Below, one piece after another: positions 20,080-27,287 of a stretch of DNA of 45,599 bases; position 1 is the stretch's first letter, and each line of letters opens with the position of its first letter. The DNA comes from Chloroflexi bacterium OLB14. GTDB taxonomy: Bacteria; Chloroflexota; Anaerolineae; Anaerolineales; Villigracilaceae. Position numbers and translations under genes: made by a program. The notes beneath the pieces were generated by a model, which saw only the letters and a list, made by a program, of their open reading frames with translations, was not told the origin of the DNA and made no database searches. The stretch lies in the NCBI GenBank assembly GCA_001567105.1, contig LMZR01000005.1:1-45599 (forward strand), read 5' to 3'.

Positions 20080-20138
20080 GACGATAGACCGTTGACGATG
20101 GACGATGCTATATGGTCTGTGGTTTATGGTCTATCGTC
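20080..20138. repeat. Inverted repeat between attenuator and ilvD
   Basis: GACGATAGACC (20080-20090) and GGTCTATCGTC (20128-20138) are exact reverse complements; the interior holds further GACGATGG-type words. It would form a hairpin in the ilvD leader downstream of the attenuator terminator. Confidence 0.7.
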
Positions 20139-20153
20139 TGTACTTTTGATAAC

Positions 20154-20180
20154 AAAAAAGCCGCCTATGGTTAGGCGGCT
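20154..20180 (-). terminator. Attenuator terminator of the ilv operon
   Basis: On the minus strand AGCCGCCTA-ACCA-TAGGCGGCT (20159-20180) forms a perfect 9-bp stem with a 4-nt loop, followed directly by six Ts. It lies between the leader peptide stop codon and ilvD, so it acts before the structural genes. Its 5' arm and loop (20169-20179) can instead pair with 20229-20240 (7 + 3 bp), giving an antiterminator. Confidence 0.9.
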
Positions 20181-20206
20181 CTCTGCATTTTCGTAAGTGT
20201 GTTTTT

Positions 20207-20311
20207 TTACTTCTTCACTCTCACCATTGCCATCCTAACCGAAAATAGTCCTTCAATAATGAGGACTACAATAAGGATGCTAATAAGGGAGAGAGAGAAA
20301 ATGGTGCTCAT
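20207..20311 (-). CDS. ilv operon leader peptide
   Basis: A 34-codon ORF from ATG 20311 to TAA 20207-20209, located between a consensus promoter and an intrinsic terminator upstream of ilvD. Sixteen residues are Ile, Leu or Val (6, 5 and 5), with ten of the eleven residues LISILIVVLII (9-19) branched-chain. This is the composition of leader peptides of ilv attenuators such as E. coli ilvGMEDA. Ribosome stalling on these codons would mask RNA region 1 and favour the antiterminator. There is no Shine-Dalgarno and the 5' UTR is only about 11 nt. The protein itself presumably has no function after translation. Confidence 0.85.
   Translation of the reverse strand: MSTIFSLSLISILIVVLIIEGLFSVRMAMVRVKK
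20229..20279 (-). promoter_or_regulatory. Protector / antiterminator region of the ilv attenuator
   Basis: Region 1:2 hairpin: outer stem CATCCT/AGGATG (20274-20279 with 20231-20236) and inner stem TAGTCCT/AGGACTA (20262-20268 with 20246-20252). The 3' side, GGTTAGGATGGC (20229-20240), can alternatively pair with GCCGCCTAACC of the terminator. The two pairings exclude each other, as in classical attenuation. Confidence 0.75.
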
Positions 20312-20329
20312 GTGTTTGTAATTTCGCCG

Positions 20330-20357
20330 ATTATAGGCAGAAACGGAAATTCGTCAA
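20330..20357 (-). promoter_or_regulatory. Promoter of the ilv-leu operon
   Basis: TTGACG (20352-20357), a 16-nt spacer and TATAAT (20330-20335) on the minus strand; the leader ATG follows 18 nt after the -10 box. No other promoter this strong is seen further down the run to ilvE. Confidence 0.85.
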
Positions 20358-20384
20358 GGGGTTAATGTAGGATTCGGCTAACAT

Positions 20385-20418
20385 GAGAGGATTATTACTT
20401 CCCGGTAATAATCCTCTC
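20385..20418 (-). terminator. Hairpin over the stop codon of the ABC permease gene
   Basis: GAGAGGATTATTAC and GTAATAATCCTCTC (14-bp perfect arms, 6-base loop) enclose the last codons and stop of the permease gene. No T-run follows, so it may be a weak terminator or an mRNA 3'-end stabiliser that separates this operon from the ilv promoter. Confidence 0.55.
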
Positions 20419-21570
20419 TCCTTCATAAAGTTTCACTGCGATAAAAGTAATAACTAATGAAATAAGTATTGTAGCCAAAGCAGAAATAAAAATATTCATC
20501 CCAGAAATTGGTTCAGCGCGTAAAAATTGATTAATCAAAATCTGTTGGCCAAAGGTTGGAATCAACATCGTCCATAATTCTGGCTTAACTGGAAGGAATG
20601 CTAACGCCATACCAGGTAAGGCAAGAATTAAGCTCACAAAAGGCAAGTAAGTGCTCGCTTCTTTAGTTGTTTTAGCATACGAAGCAATTAAGGTTTGAAT
20701 AGCACATGCAATGAAAACAATTGGCAAACAAATTAAGAAAATAGAAAACAATGTGCTTAGATTAAAACCAATTTGAATGCCAAGTAATTCTTCTATTGGC
20801 AAAATTTGAAATACAGCCGCAAACCCACCTAATGTAATTAGCAAAGTTATAATCGCAAAAGGCATTGCTGAAAGCAGTTTCCCAATCACAACCCAGCTGC
20901 GTGATAAAGGATTAATCAACAACGGCTCTAACGAACCACGTTCTCTTTCACCTGCAGTAGCATCTATAATTACAGGTGATGCGCCATTGAAAATAGCAGA
21001 GATAATAAAATAGGGCAACATCGAAAGGAAAATCAAAGCTTGGCTTTGCGGAGTGGCTGTATCCATTTCCTCAATTTGAATCACACTCATTACCTCTGGG
21101 CTAACACCACGTAAACTTAATCTCAAAACGCCAATGTATCTGCTATAAGATTGGATTACATTTTTGGCACGCTCTATATCTACAATAGCAGATTGACGGG
21201 TGCTATCAAAGACAAGTTGCACAGCAGCAGTTTCACCAGCAGAAAAATCCTCGCCATAATTTTCTGGGATAATCAAGGCAACATTGATATCACCAGCAAT
21301 GACTGCCGCTTGCAGGTCTGCTGGGGCTGGTAGGATAATTACATTTTGTTGTTCAAGGAACTTAATCAAATTTGGTGCGTGTTCTACACCTAAAACAGGT
21401 AAAGATAGTGGCTTCTCGGTACTTTCTTTAAAAGTATTGCCTAACATCACGATCATGCCGCCAAATAATAACGGTCCAAAAAGTAACCAAAAGAAACCCG
21501 TCATCCAACTACGAGTATCTCGCAGGTTATCAAGCATTTCTTTTTGAAAGATAACAAGTATATTTTTCAT
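20395..21570 (-). CDS. ABC-2 type exporter permease (NatB-like)
   Basis: A 391-residue membrane protein with one N-terminal helix (about 20-42), a large extracytoplasmic domain of some 150 residues, then about five helices in the C-terminal half. This is the layout of the NatB/YhaP family of ABC-2 permeases. GERERGSLEPLLINPLSRS is the conserved cytoplasmic coupling segment. It overlaps the ATPase gene by one base (TAATG), so the two are translationally coupled. NatAB exports sodium in Bacillus, but substrate cannot be read from sequence. Confidence 0.85.
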   Translation of the reverse strand: MKNILVIFQKEMLDNLRDTRSWMTGFFWLLFGPLLFGGMIVMLGNTFKESTEKPLSLPVLGVEHAPNLIKFLEQQNVIILPAPADLQAAVIAGDINVALIIPENYGEDFSAGETAAVQLVFDSTRQSAIVDIERAKNVIQSYSRYIGVLRLSLRGVSPEVMSVIQIEEMDTATPQSQALIFLSMLPYFIISAIFNGASPVIIDATAGERERGSLEPLLINPLSRSWVVIGKLLSAMPFAIITLLITLGGFAAVFQILPIEELLGIQIGFNLSTLFSIFLICLPIVFIACAIQTLIASYAKTTKEASTYLPFVSLILALPGMALAFLPVKPELWTMLIPTFGQQILINQFLRAEPISGMNIFISALATILISLVITFIAVKLYEGERIITGK

Positions 21571-22301
21571 TATCCCAGCCCTTCTTCAGAACCAATGGCA
21601 GCAACAAAAGCATCTTCCAAAGTTTCTTTACCAGTTTGTTTTCGTAGTTCTTCTGGCGTTCCGTTAGCCGAAACTTTACCTTTTGCAATAATCACAATCT
21701 GATTACATAGCGCGGCAACTTCTTGCATAATGTGGCTTGTAAATAAAACGCATTTGCCTTCTTCACGCAAGCGCAACACAAACTGACGCATAGCGCGTGT
21801 GCTCATCACATCTAAACCATTGGTTGGTTCATCTAACAAAATATTTTTCGGGTTATGTACCAAAGCACGGGCAATGGCAACTTTTAATTTTTCCCCTGTA
21901 GAAAAACCTTCTGTTTTTCTATCTGCAATGTGTTGCATATCTAATAAAACCAGCAATGAATCAATTTGTTTTTCTAACTGTTCCCCTTCCAAACCATGCA
22001 AGCGGCCATAATAGCGGATATTTTCTCGGCTGGTCAAACGCAGGTACAAACCTCGCGCATCTGCCAAAACACCGATGCGTTTCTGTACTTCAACTGGCGA
22101 TTCTGTCACATCAAAACCATCCACTTTTGCAGTTCCGCCTTCGGGTTTTAACAAAGTGTATAACATTCTTAATGTTGTACTTTTACCTGCTCCATTAGGA
22201 CCAAGCAACCCAGTAATTTCACCATCTGGTGCAGAAAAAGAAACTTCCTGCACGGCTTTTACTTTTCCAAAAGATTTTGAAAGACCTTGAACTTGAATCA
22301 T
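21570..22301 (-). CDS. ABC exporter ATP-binding protein (NatA-like)
   Basis: Single nucleotide-binding domain of 243 residues. Walker A is GPNGAGKST (about residues 34-42), the signature is FSTGEKLKVAIARAL, Walker B is NILLDEPTNGLD and the H-loop is FTSHIMQE. It energises the permease encoded directly downstream. It closely follows the NatA/drug-exporter branch (DrrA-like). The gene lies 18 nt downstream of the peptidase-like lipoprotein gene, so the three may form one operon. Confidence 0.9.
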   Translation of the reverse strand: MIQVQGLSKSFGKVKAVQEVSFSAPDGEITGLLGPNGAGKSTTLRMLYTLLKPEGGTAKVDGFDVTESPVEVQKRIGVLADARGLYLRLTSRENIRYYGRLHGLEGEQLEKQIDSLLVLLDMQHIADRKTEGFSTGEKLKVAIARALVHNPKNILLDEPTNGLDVMSTRAMRQFVLRLREEGKCVLFTSHIMQEVAALCNQIVIIAKGKVSANGTPEELRKQTGKETLEDAFVAAIGSEEGLG

Positions 22302-22319
22302 AATTATGCCTTTAACTTA

Positions 22320-23783
22320 TTATGGACGAGGTCCACTGAAATTAACAAAAAATGGAGGTGGCTGAACTGCATCCACACACGAAACATCTAGCCCGTCAAT
22401 TGAAGCGCTTTCTATAAAATCATTAAAGATATTGACACTACAAAAACTAGATAAATTGCCATGTCCCATATCATCAAAAATAAGATGCAATTCATTCGTT
22501 AAACTCTCCGCAACTTTTTCAGCATGATAAGGTGGTGTAATCGGATCTGCCTCACCAGAAAGAACCAATACAGGGACATCCGATGTAATTGGGGAGCGAA
22601 ACGCATCAGAGACCTGACCTTTTTGCCACTCACTGCACACATTGGAAAGGAGAACAGTTCTATCTTCAAACACAGTTTGCTCACTACTTTCAGTTGCTTC
22701 TTCAGCAGAAATTAACGGCGCATCTTCTGTACATGCAACCGCATAAAACATACCATCATACAAATTACCATTCACTTGCAAACCTTGTGCAATCAACGGA
22801 ATATAATTTTCATCGGCATACGCTAAATGAATAGCCAATGGTAATGTGACCGCAAAATCTGGAACATACATTGTATTAAAAACCATACCTGTGATAATTT
22901 CTGGCGTAACAGTTATGTCCACAGCCTGATTAGTAACTGGGTGTGGTATTGAAATTTCTGCTGGTGATTCTTCTAAACGAGAAAGCAAAGAAGTAAATTC
23001 GCTTCGCAACTTCGGGAAAGCTGTTTTACAAGCCTCATCATTTTCACAGCGTGCGAACAACGACTCCAATGCAGTTTGACCATCTTGTGCAGAAGTCATA
23101 AACAAAACAAAAGTTGGGTCAACAACAGCATCTAATGTGACTGTACGAACATGTTCAGGAAACATGCGTAAATATGTTAATGCAGCGCGTGTTCCATACG
23201 AGGCACCATAAAGATTGATTTTTTCATACCCCAAAGCGGCACGAACTTCATCTAAATCTTCCATCGCAATTTCAGTATTATAAAAACGCACATCTGCATT
23301 GAGTTTATCAGGACAATCTTTGAGCAATTCAACTGCCTGTTCGGGTTCTAAATTTTCATCCTCTGCATCTAAACAGCGCAATGGATTTGATTTACCCGTG
23401 CCACGTTGGTCAACCAAAACAATATCACGATCTTCATGAATTTGATTAAGCAGCGGAATCATCACAGGGAATGACTCAATCGCAGATTGCCCAGGTCCGC
23501 CTGCTAACAAAAATAATGGATCAGGTTGTGGGTTGCGTTTAATAGCAGGAATCACTGCAACATACAATTCAATTGTCCTAGCCTGCGGGTTTGCGCGGTC
23601 TTCTGGAACTATCAGAGCTCCACATTTTGCATCTACTTGATTACCCAACGAAGAAGTTAATATACAATCTTCTAATACAAGAGAGGATTCATTTACATTC
23701 GTCTGATTCTGTGCTGTACAAGACACAATTGTTATCAACAGCAAAAGAGAAAGGAGGAAAACTTTTTTCATATAGACATTCAT
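22320..23783 (-). CDS. Secreted alpha/beta hydrolase, TAP-like peptidase (lipoprotein)
   Basis: A 487-residue protein of the tripeptidyl/prolyl aminopeptidase family. A signal peptide ends in ITIVSC, a lipobox with Cys22, so it is probably membrane-anchored on the outside. The alpha/beta-hydrolase core shows DQRGTGKS (oxyanion side), YGASYGT with the nucleophile Ser, GEADPITPP with the acidic residue and DMGHGN with the catalytic His, plus the C-terminal TAP-like domain. ATG 23783 has AAGGG upstream; a second ATG lies four codons in. It may release N-terminal residues from peptides for uptake. Confidence 0.85.
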   Translation of the reverse strand: MNVYMKKVFLLSLLLLITIVSCTAQNQTNVNESSLVLEDCILTSSLGNQVDAKCGALIVPEDRANPQARTIELYVAVIPAIKRNPQPDPLFLLAGGPGQSAIESFPVMIPLLNQIHEDRDIVLVDQRGTGKSNPLRCLDAEDENLEPEQAVELLKDCPDKLNADVRFYNTEIAMEDLDEVRAALGYEKINLYGASYGTRAALTYLRMFPEHVRTVTLDAVVDPTFVLFMTSAQDGQTALESLFARCENDEACKTAFPKLRSEFTSLLSRLEESPAEISIPHPVTNQAVDITVTPEIITGMVFNTMYVPDFAVTLPLAIHLAYADENYIPLIAQGLQVNGNLYDGMFYAVACTEDAPLISAEEATESSEQTVFEDRTVLLSNVCSEWQKGQVSDAFRSPITSDVPVLVLSGEADPITPPYHAEKVAESLTNELHLIFDDMGHGNLSSFCSVNIFNDFIESASIDGLDVSCVDAVQPPPFFVNFSGPRP

Positions 23784-23881
23784 TTATTACCCTTATTTTA
23801 TTCCAGCTATTTTATACGGAATTGTATCAATAATCAGTTAACGCAGTGCATATGAAAAAGTGACGAATAAAAACTCTCCTC

Positions 23882-23910
23882 TTGACACATCTCCCTCTCT
23901 CACATAGAAT
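23882..23910 (+). promoter_or_regulatory. Promoter of lysC
   Basis: TTGACA (23882-23887), a 17-nt C/T-rich spacer and TAGAAT (23905-23910). The start site would fall near 23917, only a few bases before the leader ATG at 23921. Its spacer matches the rpsB promoter spacer at 13 of 17 positions. Confidence 0.8.
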
Positions 23911-23920
23911 ACCGCCCAAC

Positions 23921-23998
23921 ATGAAATCGGTTCACTGTTATATGTCCATGTTCACTACTACCTCTCGGCTTTCCGTGAGGAATTTGTGTTTGGGATGA
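23921..23998 (+). CDS. Possible lysC leader peptide with Thr codons
   Basis: A 25-codon ORF from ATG 23921 to TGA 23996-23998 directly downstream of the lysC promoter. Codons 8-14 read Met-Ser-Met-Phe-Thr-Thr-Thr, and the three Thr codons (23954-23962) run into region 1 of the RNA hairpin. Position and composition fit a leader peptide sensing threonine, and perhaps methionine, the products of the pathway that lysC opens. Only three Thr codons are present, there is no Shine-Dalgarno, and the mRNA would be almost leaderless, so the assignment is tentative. Confidence 0.45.
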   Translation: MKSVHCYMSMFTTTSRLSVRNLCLG

Positions 23999-24066
23999 TG
24001 TGACCGAAACAAAATAGGTTAAGTCAAAACACAACGCCTCGCGGATTACGCGGGGCGTTTTTTTTT
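23961..24066 (+). promoter_or_regulatory. Attenuator of lysC (alternative hairpins and terminator)
   Basis: Region 1 CCTCTCGG (23961-23968) pairs with region 2 CCGTGAGG (23973-23980). Region 2 can instead pair over all 8 bases with CCTCGCGG (24037-24044), the 5' arm of a terminator ACGCCTCGCG/CGCGGGGCGT (24034-24058) followed by nine Ts. The three structures are mutually exclusive in the manner of thr-type attenuators. This accounts for most of the 355-base gene-free stretch before lysC; the rest holds a CCCCTC/GAGGGG repeat at about 24067-24121. Confidence 0.7.
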
Positions 24067-24138
24067 GACCTCACCCCTCACCCCTCTACCACTTCGTGGC
24101 ACGCGTCCTGTGAAGAGAGGGGAATACAAGGAGAATTT

Positions 24139-25545
24139 ATGCAAAAAACATTGGTGATGAAATTTGGAGGTACGTCAGTTGGTTCTGCAAAAGCGCTGAT
24201 GAATGCGACTCAAATTATTCGTGATGCAAAAAAAGATTGGACTCGCATTGTAGTTGTGACTTCGGCGATGGCTGGGGTGACAAATTTATTATTGGATTCT
24301 GCTCGCCTCCCTACTGACCAGATAGTTGGTTCTGTTTCAGATGCTGAATCAAAACTTCGAGAAAAACATTTCTCTGCCGCAGAAGCGTTGATAAAAAATA
24401 AATCATTGCTTGAAGAAACGAAAAAGGAAATTAATAAATTAATTGAAATCTTTGTTAATTTATGTTCAGCGATTCAGATTCTCGGTGAAGCGAGTCCGCG
24501 CGCGTTGGATGCAGTTGCTTCGTTGGGAGAAAGAATGAGTTTGAGGTTGTTAACGGCTGTGGTCAATGAGTCGGGAATTAAAGCCAAAGGGATCGAGTCT
24601 ACTGAGTTTATTGTCACCAATTCAAATTTTCAGAATGCACATCCTGATTTTTTAACCACCAAAGAAAAAACACAAGCATTATTAAATCCAATATTGGATG
24701 AAGGCAATATCGTTATCACAACAGGCTTCATCGGGGCAAATGTTGATGGAGCAGTAACAACTTTAGGTCGGGGTGGAAGCGATTACTCCGCTGCTATTAT
24801 CGGTTCAGTTTTGCCATCTGATGATGTTTGGATTTGGACTGACGTGGATGGAGTCATGACTACTGACCCAAGAATCGTTTCATCAGCCAAAACATTATCA
24901 GAAATCAGTTATGGAGAAATCGCCGAGTTAGCATATTATGGCGCGAAAGTATTGCATCCCAAAACGATTCGACCAGTTGTTGAAGCAGGTATTGGATTAA
25001 GAATTTGCAACACGTTTAATCCAACACACGAAGGGACGCGACTAATTGCCAGCAGAAAAAAGAATGGGCGTGTAATTAAAGCAGTGACCGCAATTCAAAA
25101 ACAAAGATTGGTGACAATTGAAGGACGTGGCATGTTGGGCGTGCCAGGTGTGGCGGCGCGTGCATTTGCTGCAGTGGCATCTACAAAAACAAGCGTGCCG
25201 TTAATTACGCAAGCATCATCTGAACAATCCATCTGTTTTGCAGTGCCAGCAGAAACGGCTGACAATGTTTTGAGTGCACTTGAAAAAACATTTGCACATG
25301 AAATTGAAGATGACGATATTGATAGAGTTTGGTCAACTGATGATGTATCAATTGTGACTGTTGTCGGTGCAGGTATGAAACATACGCCAGGTGTAGCAGG
25401 AAAAGTTTTTAGTCAATTAGGGAATAATGGTGTGAATGTACTTGCTATTGCACAAGGTTCATCTGAAGTTTCGATTAGTTTAGTTGTAGATGCAAATGAT
25501 ACAGAGAATGCAGTCAAAGCGTTGCATGAGTTGATAGTTCAATAA
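24139..25545 (+). CDS. lysC: Aspartate kinase
   Basis: Phosphorylates aspartate, the first step to Lys, Thr, Met and Ile. It has 468 residues and is monofunctional. N-terminal KFGGTSVGSA (residues 8-17), GFIGANVDGAVTTLGRGGSD and WTDVDGVMTTDPR are kinase signatures. Two ACT domains occupy roughly residues 310-468 (VEGRGMLGVPGVAA-like and VVGAGMKHTPGVAGKVF), the usual feedback sites. ATG 24139 follows AAGGAG. It heads the plus-strand group lysC-asd-metY-metA behind its own promoter and attenuator. The symbol follows the usual name for a single aspartokinase. Confidence 0.93.
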   Translation: MQKTLVMKFGGTSVGSAKALMNATQIIRDAKKDWTRIVVVTSAMAGVTNLLLDSARLPTDQIVGSVSDAESKLREKHFSAAEALIKNKSLLEETKKEINKLIEIFVNLCSAIQILGEASPRALDAVASLGERMSLRLLTAVVNESGIKAKGIESTEFIVTNSNFQNAHPDFLTTKEKTQALLNPILDEGNIVITTGFIGANVDGAVTTLGRGGSDYSAAIIGSVLPSDDVWIWTDVDGVMTTDPRIVSSAKTLSEISYGEIAELAYYGAKVLHPKTIRPVVEAGIGLRICNTFNPTHEGTRLIASRKKNGRVIKAVTAIQKQRLVTIEGRGMLGVPGVAARAFAAVASTKTSVPLITQASSEQSICFAVPAETADNVLSALEKTFAHEIEDDDIDRVWSTDDVSIVTVVGAGMKHTPGVAGKVFSQLGNNGVNVLAIAQGSSEVSISLVVDANDTENAVKALHELIVQ

Positions 25546-25550
25546 ATACA

Positions 25551-25681
25551 CGCTGGTTGAGTAGGGCTGAGCGATTGTTGCGAAGCCCGTATCGAAACCA
25601 GCATGTTACAAGAAAATTTATTTAACAAAAATTATCTTATTTACAGGTGGTTTCGATACGCCTCAGGCTACTCAACCACCG
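25551..25681. repeat. Family A paired hairpin element, copy 3
   Basis: The left hairpin GCTGGTT-GAGTA-GGGCT...AGCCC-GTATCGA-AACCAGC, an AT-rich spacer, and the right half GGTGGTTTCGATACG...CTACTCAACCACC lie between lysC and asd. Reading through the right half gives the false N-terminal extension of asd. Confidence 0.88.
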
Positions 25682-25706
25682 AATATACCTAAAAGGAAAA
25701 ATTATT

Positions 25707-26816
25707 ATGAATCAAATTCCCGTAGCAGTTCTTGGCGCAACAGGTTCAGTTGGTCAGCGATTTATTTCGTTATTAGAAAATCATCCATGGTTCAAAGTTG
25801 TTGCATTGGCGGCATCTGATCGTTCAGTGAATCAAAAATACTCGCAAGCAACGAGATGGATATTAGATTCGCCTATGCCTGATTATGCAAAAGATATGAT
25901 CATCGTACCTGCATCTGTTGAAGCAGTACAAGCAAAAATTGTTTTTTCGGCATTGCATAGTGACGTTGCCAAAGAACTCGAACCTCAATTTGCAAAAGCA
26001 GGTGTGGCTGTTTGTTCAAATGCTTCTGCATTTCGTCAAGCAGATGATGTGCCGTTGTTACTTCCCGAAGTGAATGCGAATCATATTCATCTCATCACAA
26101 CACAAAGAAAAAATAAAAATTGGAGTGGCTGTATTATCACTAATCCAAATTGCACCAGCACAGGTTTAACTGTTGCGCTCAAAGCATTGGATGATGCTTT
26201 TGGTGTGAAAAAAGTTTTTGCAGTTTCAATGCAAGCACTTTCTGGCGCGGGTTATCCTGGTGTTTCGTCAATGGATATTATTGATAACATCATTCCAAAC
26301 ATCAATGGTGAAGAAGAAAAAGTTGAATTAGAACCGCGTAAGATGCTTGGCAAATATATTGAGTCGCTCGTTCCGCCGTCCTCGGCGGGATATGATTCGG
26401 CGGCGGGGACGCCGCCTAGAGCGTTCATAGAATTTGCGGATATTAAATTTTCAGCACATACGAATCGCGTGGCAGTGTTGGATGGTCATACTGTCTGCGC
26501 GAGCGTAGCATTATCAACGCCTCAACCTGACCTTCAAGTTGTTTCTGATATTCTGCGAAATTATTCTGCACCTGAATCAGCCAAGAATCTGCCGTCGAGT
26601 CCGCGACCAGTTATCAGCGTGAGAGAAGAAGCGGATCGTCCTCAGCCAAGATTAGATCGGTTAACAGGTAAAGGCATGTCTACAGTTGTGGGTCGCATCA
26701 GAGAAGATTCAATCTTTGATATTAAGTTTGTTGTTTTATCACACAACACAATTCGTGGTGCGGCTGGTGGTTCTATCTATAATGCTGAGTTGTTGGTGAA
26801 TGAAGGTTTATTGTAA
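25707..26816 (+). CDS. asd: Aspartate-semialdehyde dehydrogenase with in-frame repeat insertion
   Basis: NADPH-dependent reduction of aspartyl phosphate to the semialdehyde. GATGSVGQRF (about residues 10-19) binds NADP, NPNCTSTG holds the catalytic Cys, and SAHTNRVAVLDGHT follows with the catalytic-site His region. ATG 25707 (MNQIPVAVLG) follows AAAGGAAA. The protein has 369 residues. Residues about 220-239 (ending GYDSAAGTPPRAF) are encoded by a GC-rich palindrome foreign to the gene and unlike the family at this place, between EPRKMLGKY and the FSAHTNRV block. The reading frame is kept. Confidence 0.92.
   Translation: MNQIPVAVLGATGSVGQRFISLLENHPWFKVVALAASDRSVNQKYSQATRWILDSPMPDYAKDMIIVPASVEAVQAKIVFSALHSDVAKELEPQFAKAGVAVCSNASAFRQADDVPLLLPEVNANHIHLITTQRKNKNWSGCIITNPNCTSTGLTVALKALDDAFGVKKVFAVSMQALSGAGYPGVSSMDIIDNIIPNINGEEEKVELEPRKMLGKYIESLVPPSSAGYDSAAGTPPRAFIEFADIKFSAHTNRVAVLDGHTVCASVALSTPQPDLQVVSDILRNYSAPESAKNLPSSPRPVISVREEADRPQPRLDRLTGKGMSTVVGRIREDSIFDIKFVVLSHNTIRGAAGGSIYNAELLVNEGLL
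26365..26423. repeat. GC-rich palindrome inside asd
   Basis: CGCTC and CCGTCC on the left pair with GGGACGCCG and GAGCG on the right around TCGGCGGGATATGATTCGGC. It is far more GC-rich than the gene and translates in frame to about 20 residues. Confidence 0.7.
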
Positions 26817-26820
26817 ACGC

Positions 26821-26951
26821 GATGGTCGAGTAGTCACGAGTGATTTTCGAGTGACGTATCGAGATCATCAGTAATTTATAAAAATAAAATTATTTATTAT
26901 CTTGTGGTCTCGATACAGTTTCGGCTATCGCCTCAACTTACTCGACCACCG
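26821..26951. repeat. Family A paired hairpin element, copy 4
   Basis: The left hairpin GATGGTC-GAGTA-GTCAC...GTGAC-GTATCGA-GATCATC keeps the invariant internal loop although both stems differ from the other copies. The right half is TGTGGTCTCGATAC...TACTCGACCACC. It lies between asd and the metY promoter. Confidence 0.85.
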
Positions 26952-26960
26952 AAAAAAATC

Positions 26961-26990
26961 TTGACAAATTTTATAACACCATGATATAAA
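26961..26990 (+). promoter_or_regulatory. Promoter of metY
   Basis: TTGACA (26961-26966), an 18-nt spacer and TATAAA (26985-26990), placing the start about 12 bases before the SAM-I aptamer. Confidence 0.8.
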
Positions 26991-27009
26991 CCGCGAAATT
27001 AAATATTCG

Positions 27010-27163
27010 CTCTTATCCAGAGAAGCGGAGGGACCGACCCTTTGAAGCTTCGGCAACCGATTAGCAATTAGCAAATGGCTATTAGCCAAATGCAAAAGCC
27101 AAAACGGTGCCAAATTCGGCAAATAAGAATAGCACATGCTATTTATTATCTGGAAGATGAGAG
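27010..27163 (+). ncRNA. SAM-I riboswitch (S-box) aptamer
   Basis: P1 pairs CTCTTATC (27010-27017) with GATGAGAG (27156-27163). The core has AGAAGCGGAGGGACCGACCC, then CTTCGGCAACC and CGGTGCCAAATTC, the conserved S-box segments. The P3-P4 region is enlarged by AT-rich stems. SAM binding would favour termination just downstream, lowering expression of the methionine genes metY and metA. Confidence 0.93.
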
Positions 27164-27180
27164 GACGGTATAGACGTATG

Positions 27181-27214
27181 CCTCTTCTTGTACTTTCAGA
27201 AGAGGTAATTTTTT
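27181..27214 (+). terminator. Terminator of the SAM-I expression platform
   Basis: CCTCTTCT and AGAAGAGG (8-bp perfect stem, 27181-27205) are followed by TAATTTTTT. The 5' arm can pair with GAGAGG at the 3' side of P1 (about 27159-27164) as an antiterminator. A second CTCTTCTGA at about 27234-27242 can pair with the 3' arm, enlarging the read-through structure. Confidence 0.8.
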
Positions 27215-27287
27215 AAGCGCATAAAAAAATTTGACTCTTCTGACAGGCGGAATTTAGTTAAAAATTTTCAAGAGGAGACTCAATACA

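Noticed and set aside
23917..24060. Lysine riboswitch before lysC
   Set aside because: The leader is too short and lacks the conserved lysine-aptamer segments; alternative hairpins with a short ORF fit better.
24030..24066. T-box leader before lysC
   Set aside because: No AGGGTGGNACCGCG-type antiterminator sequence is present.
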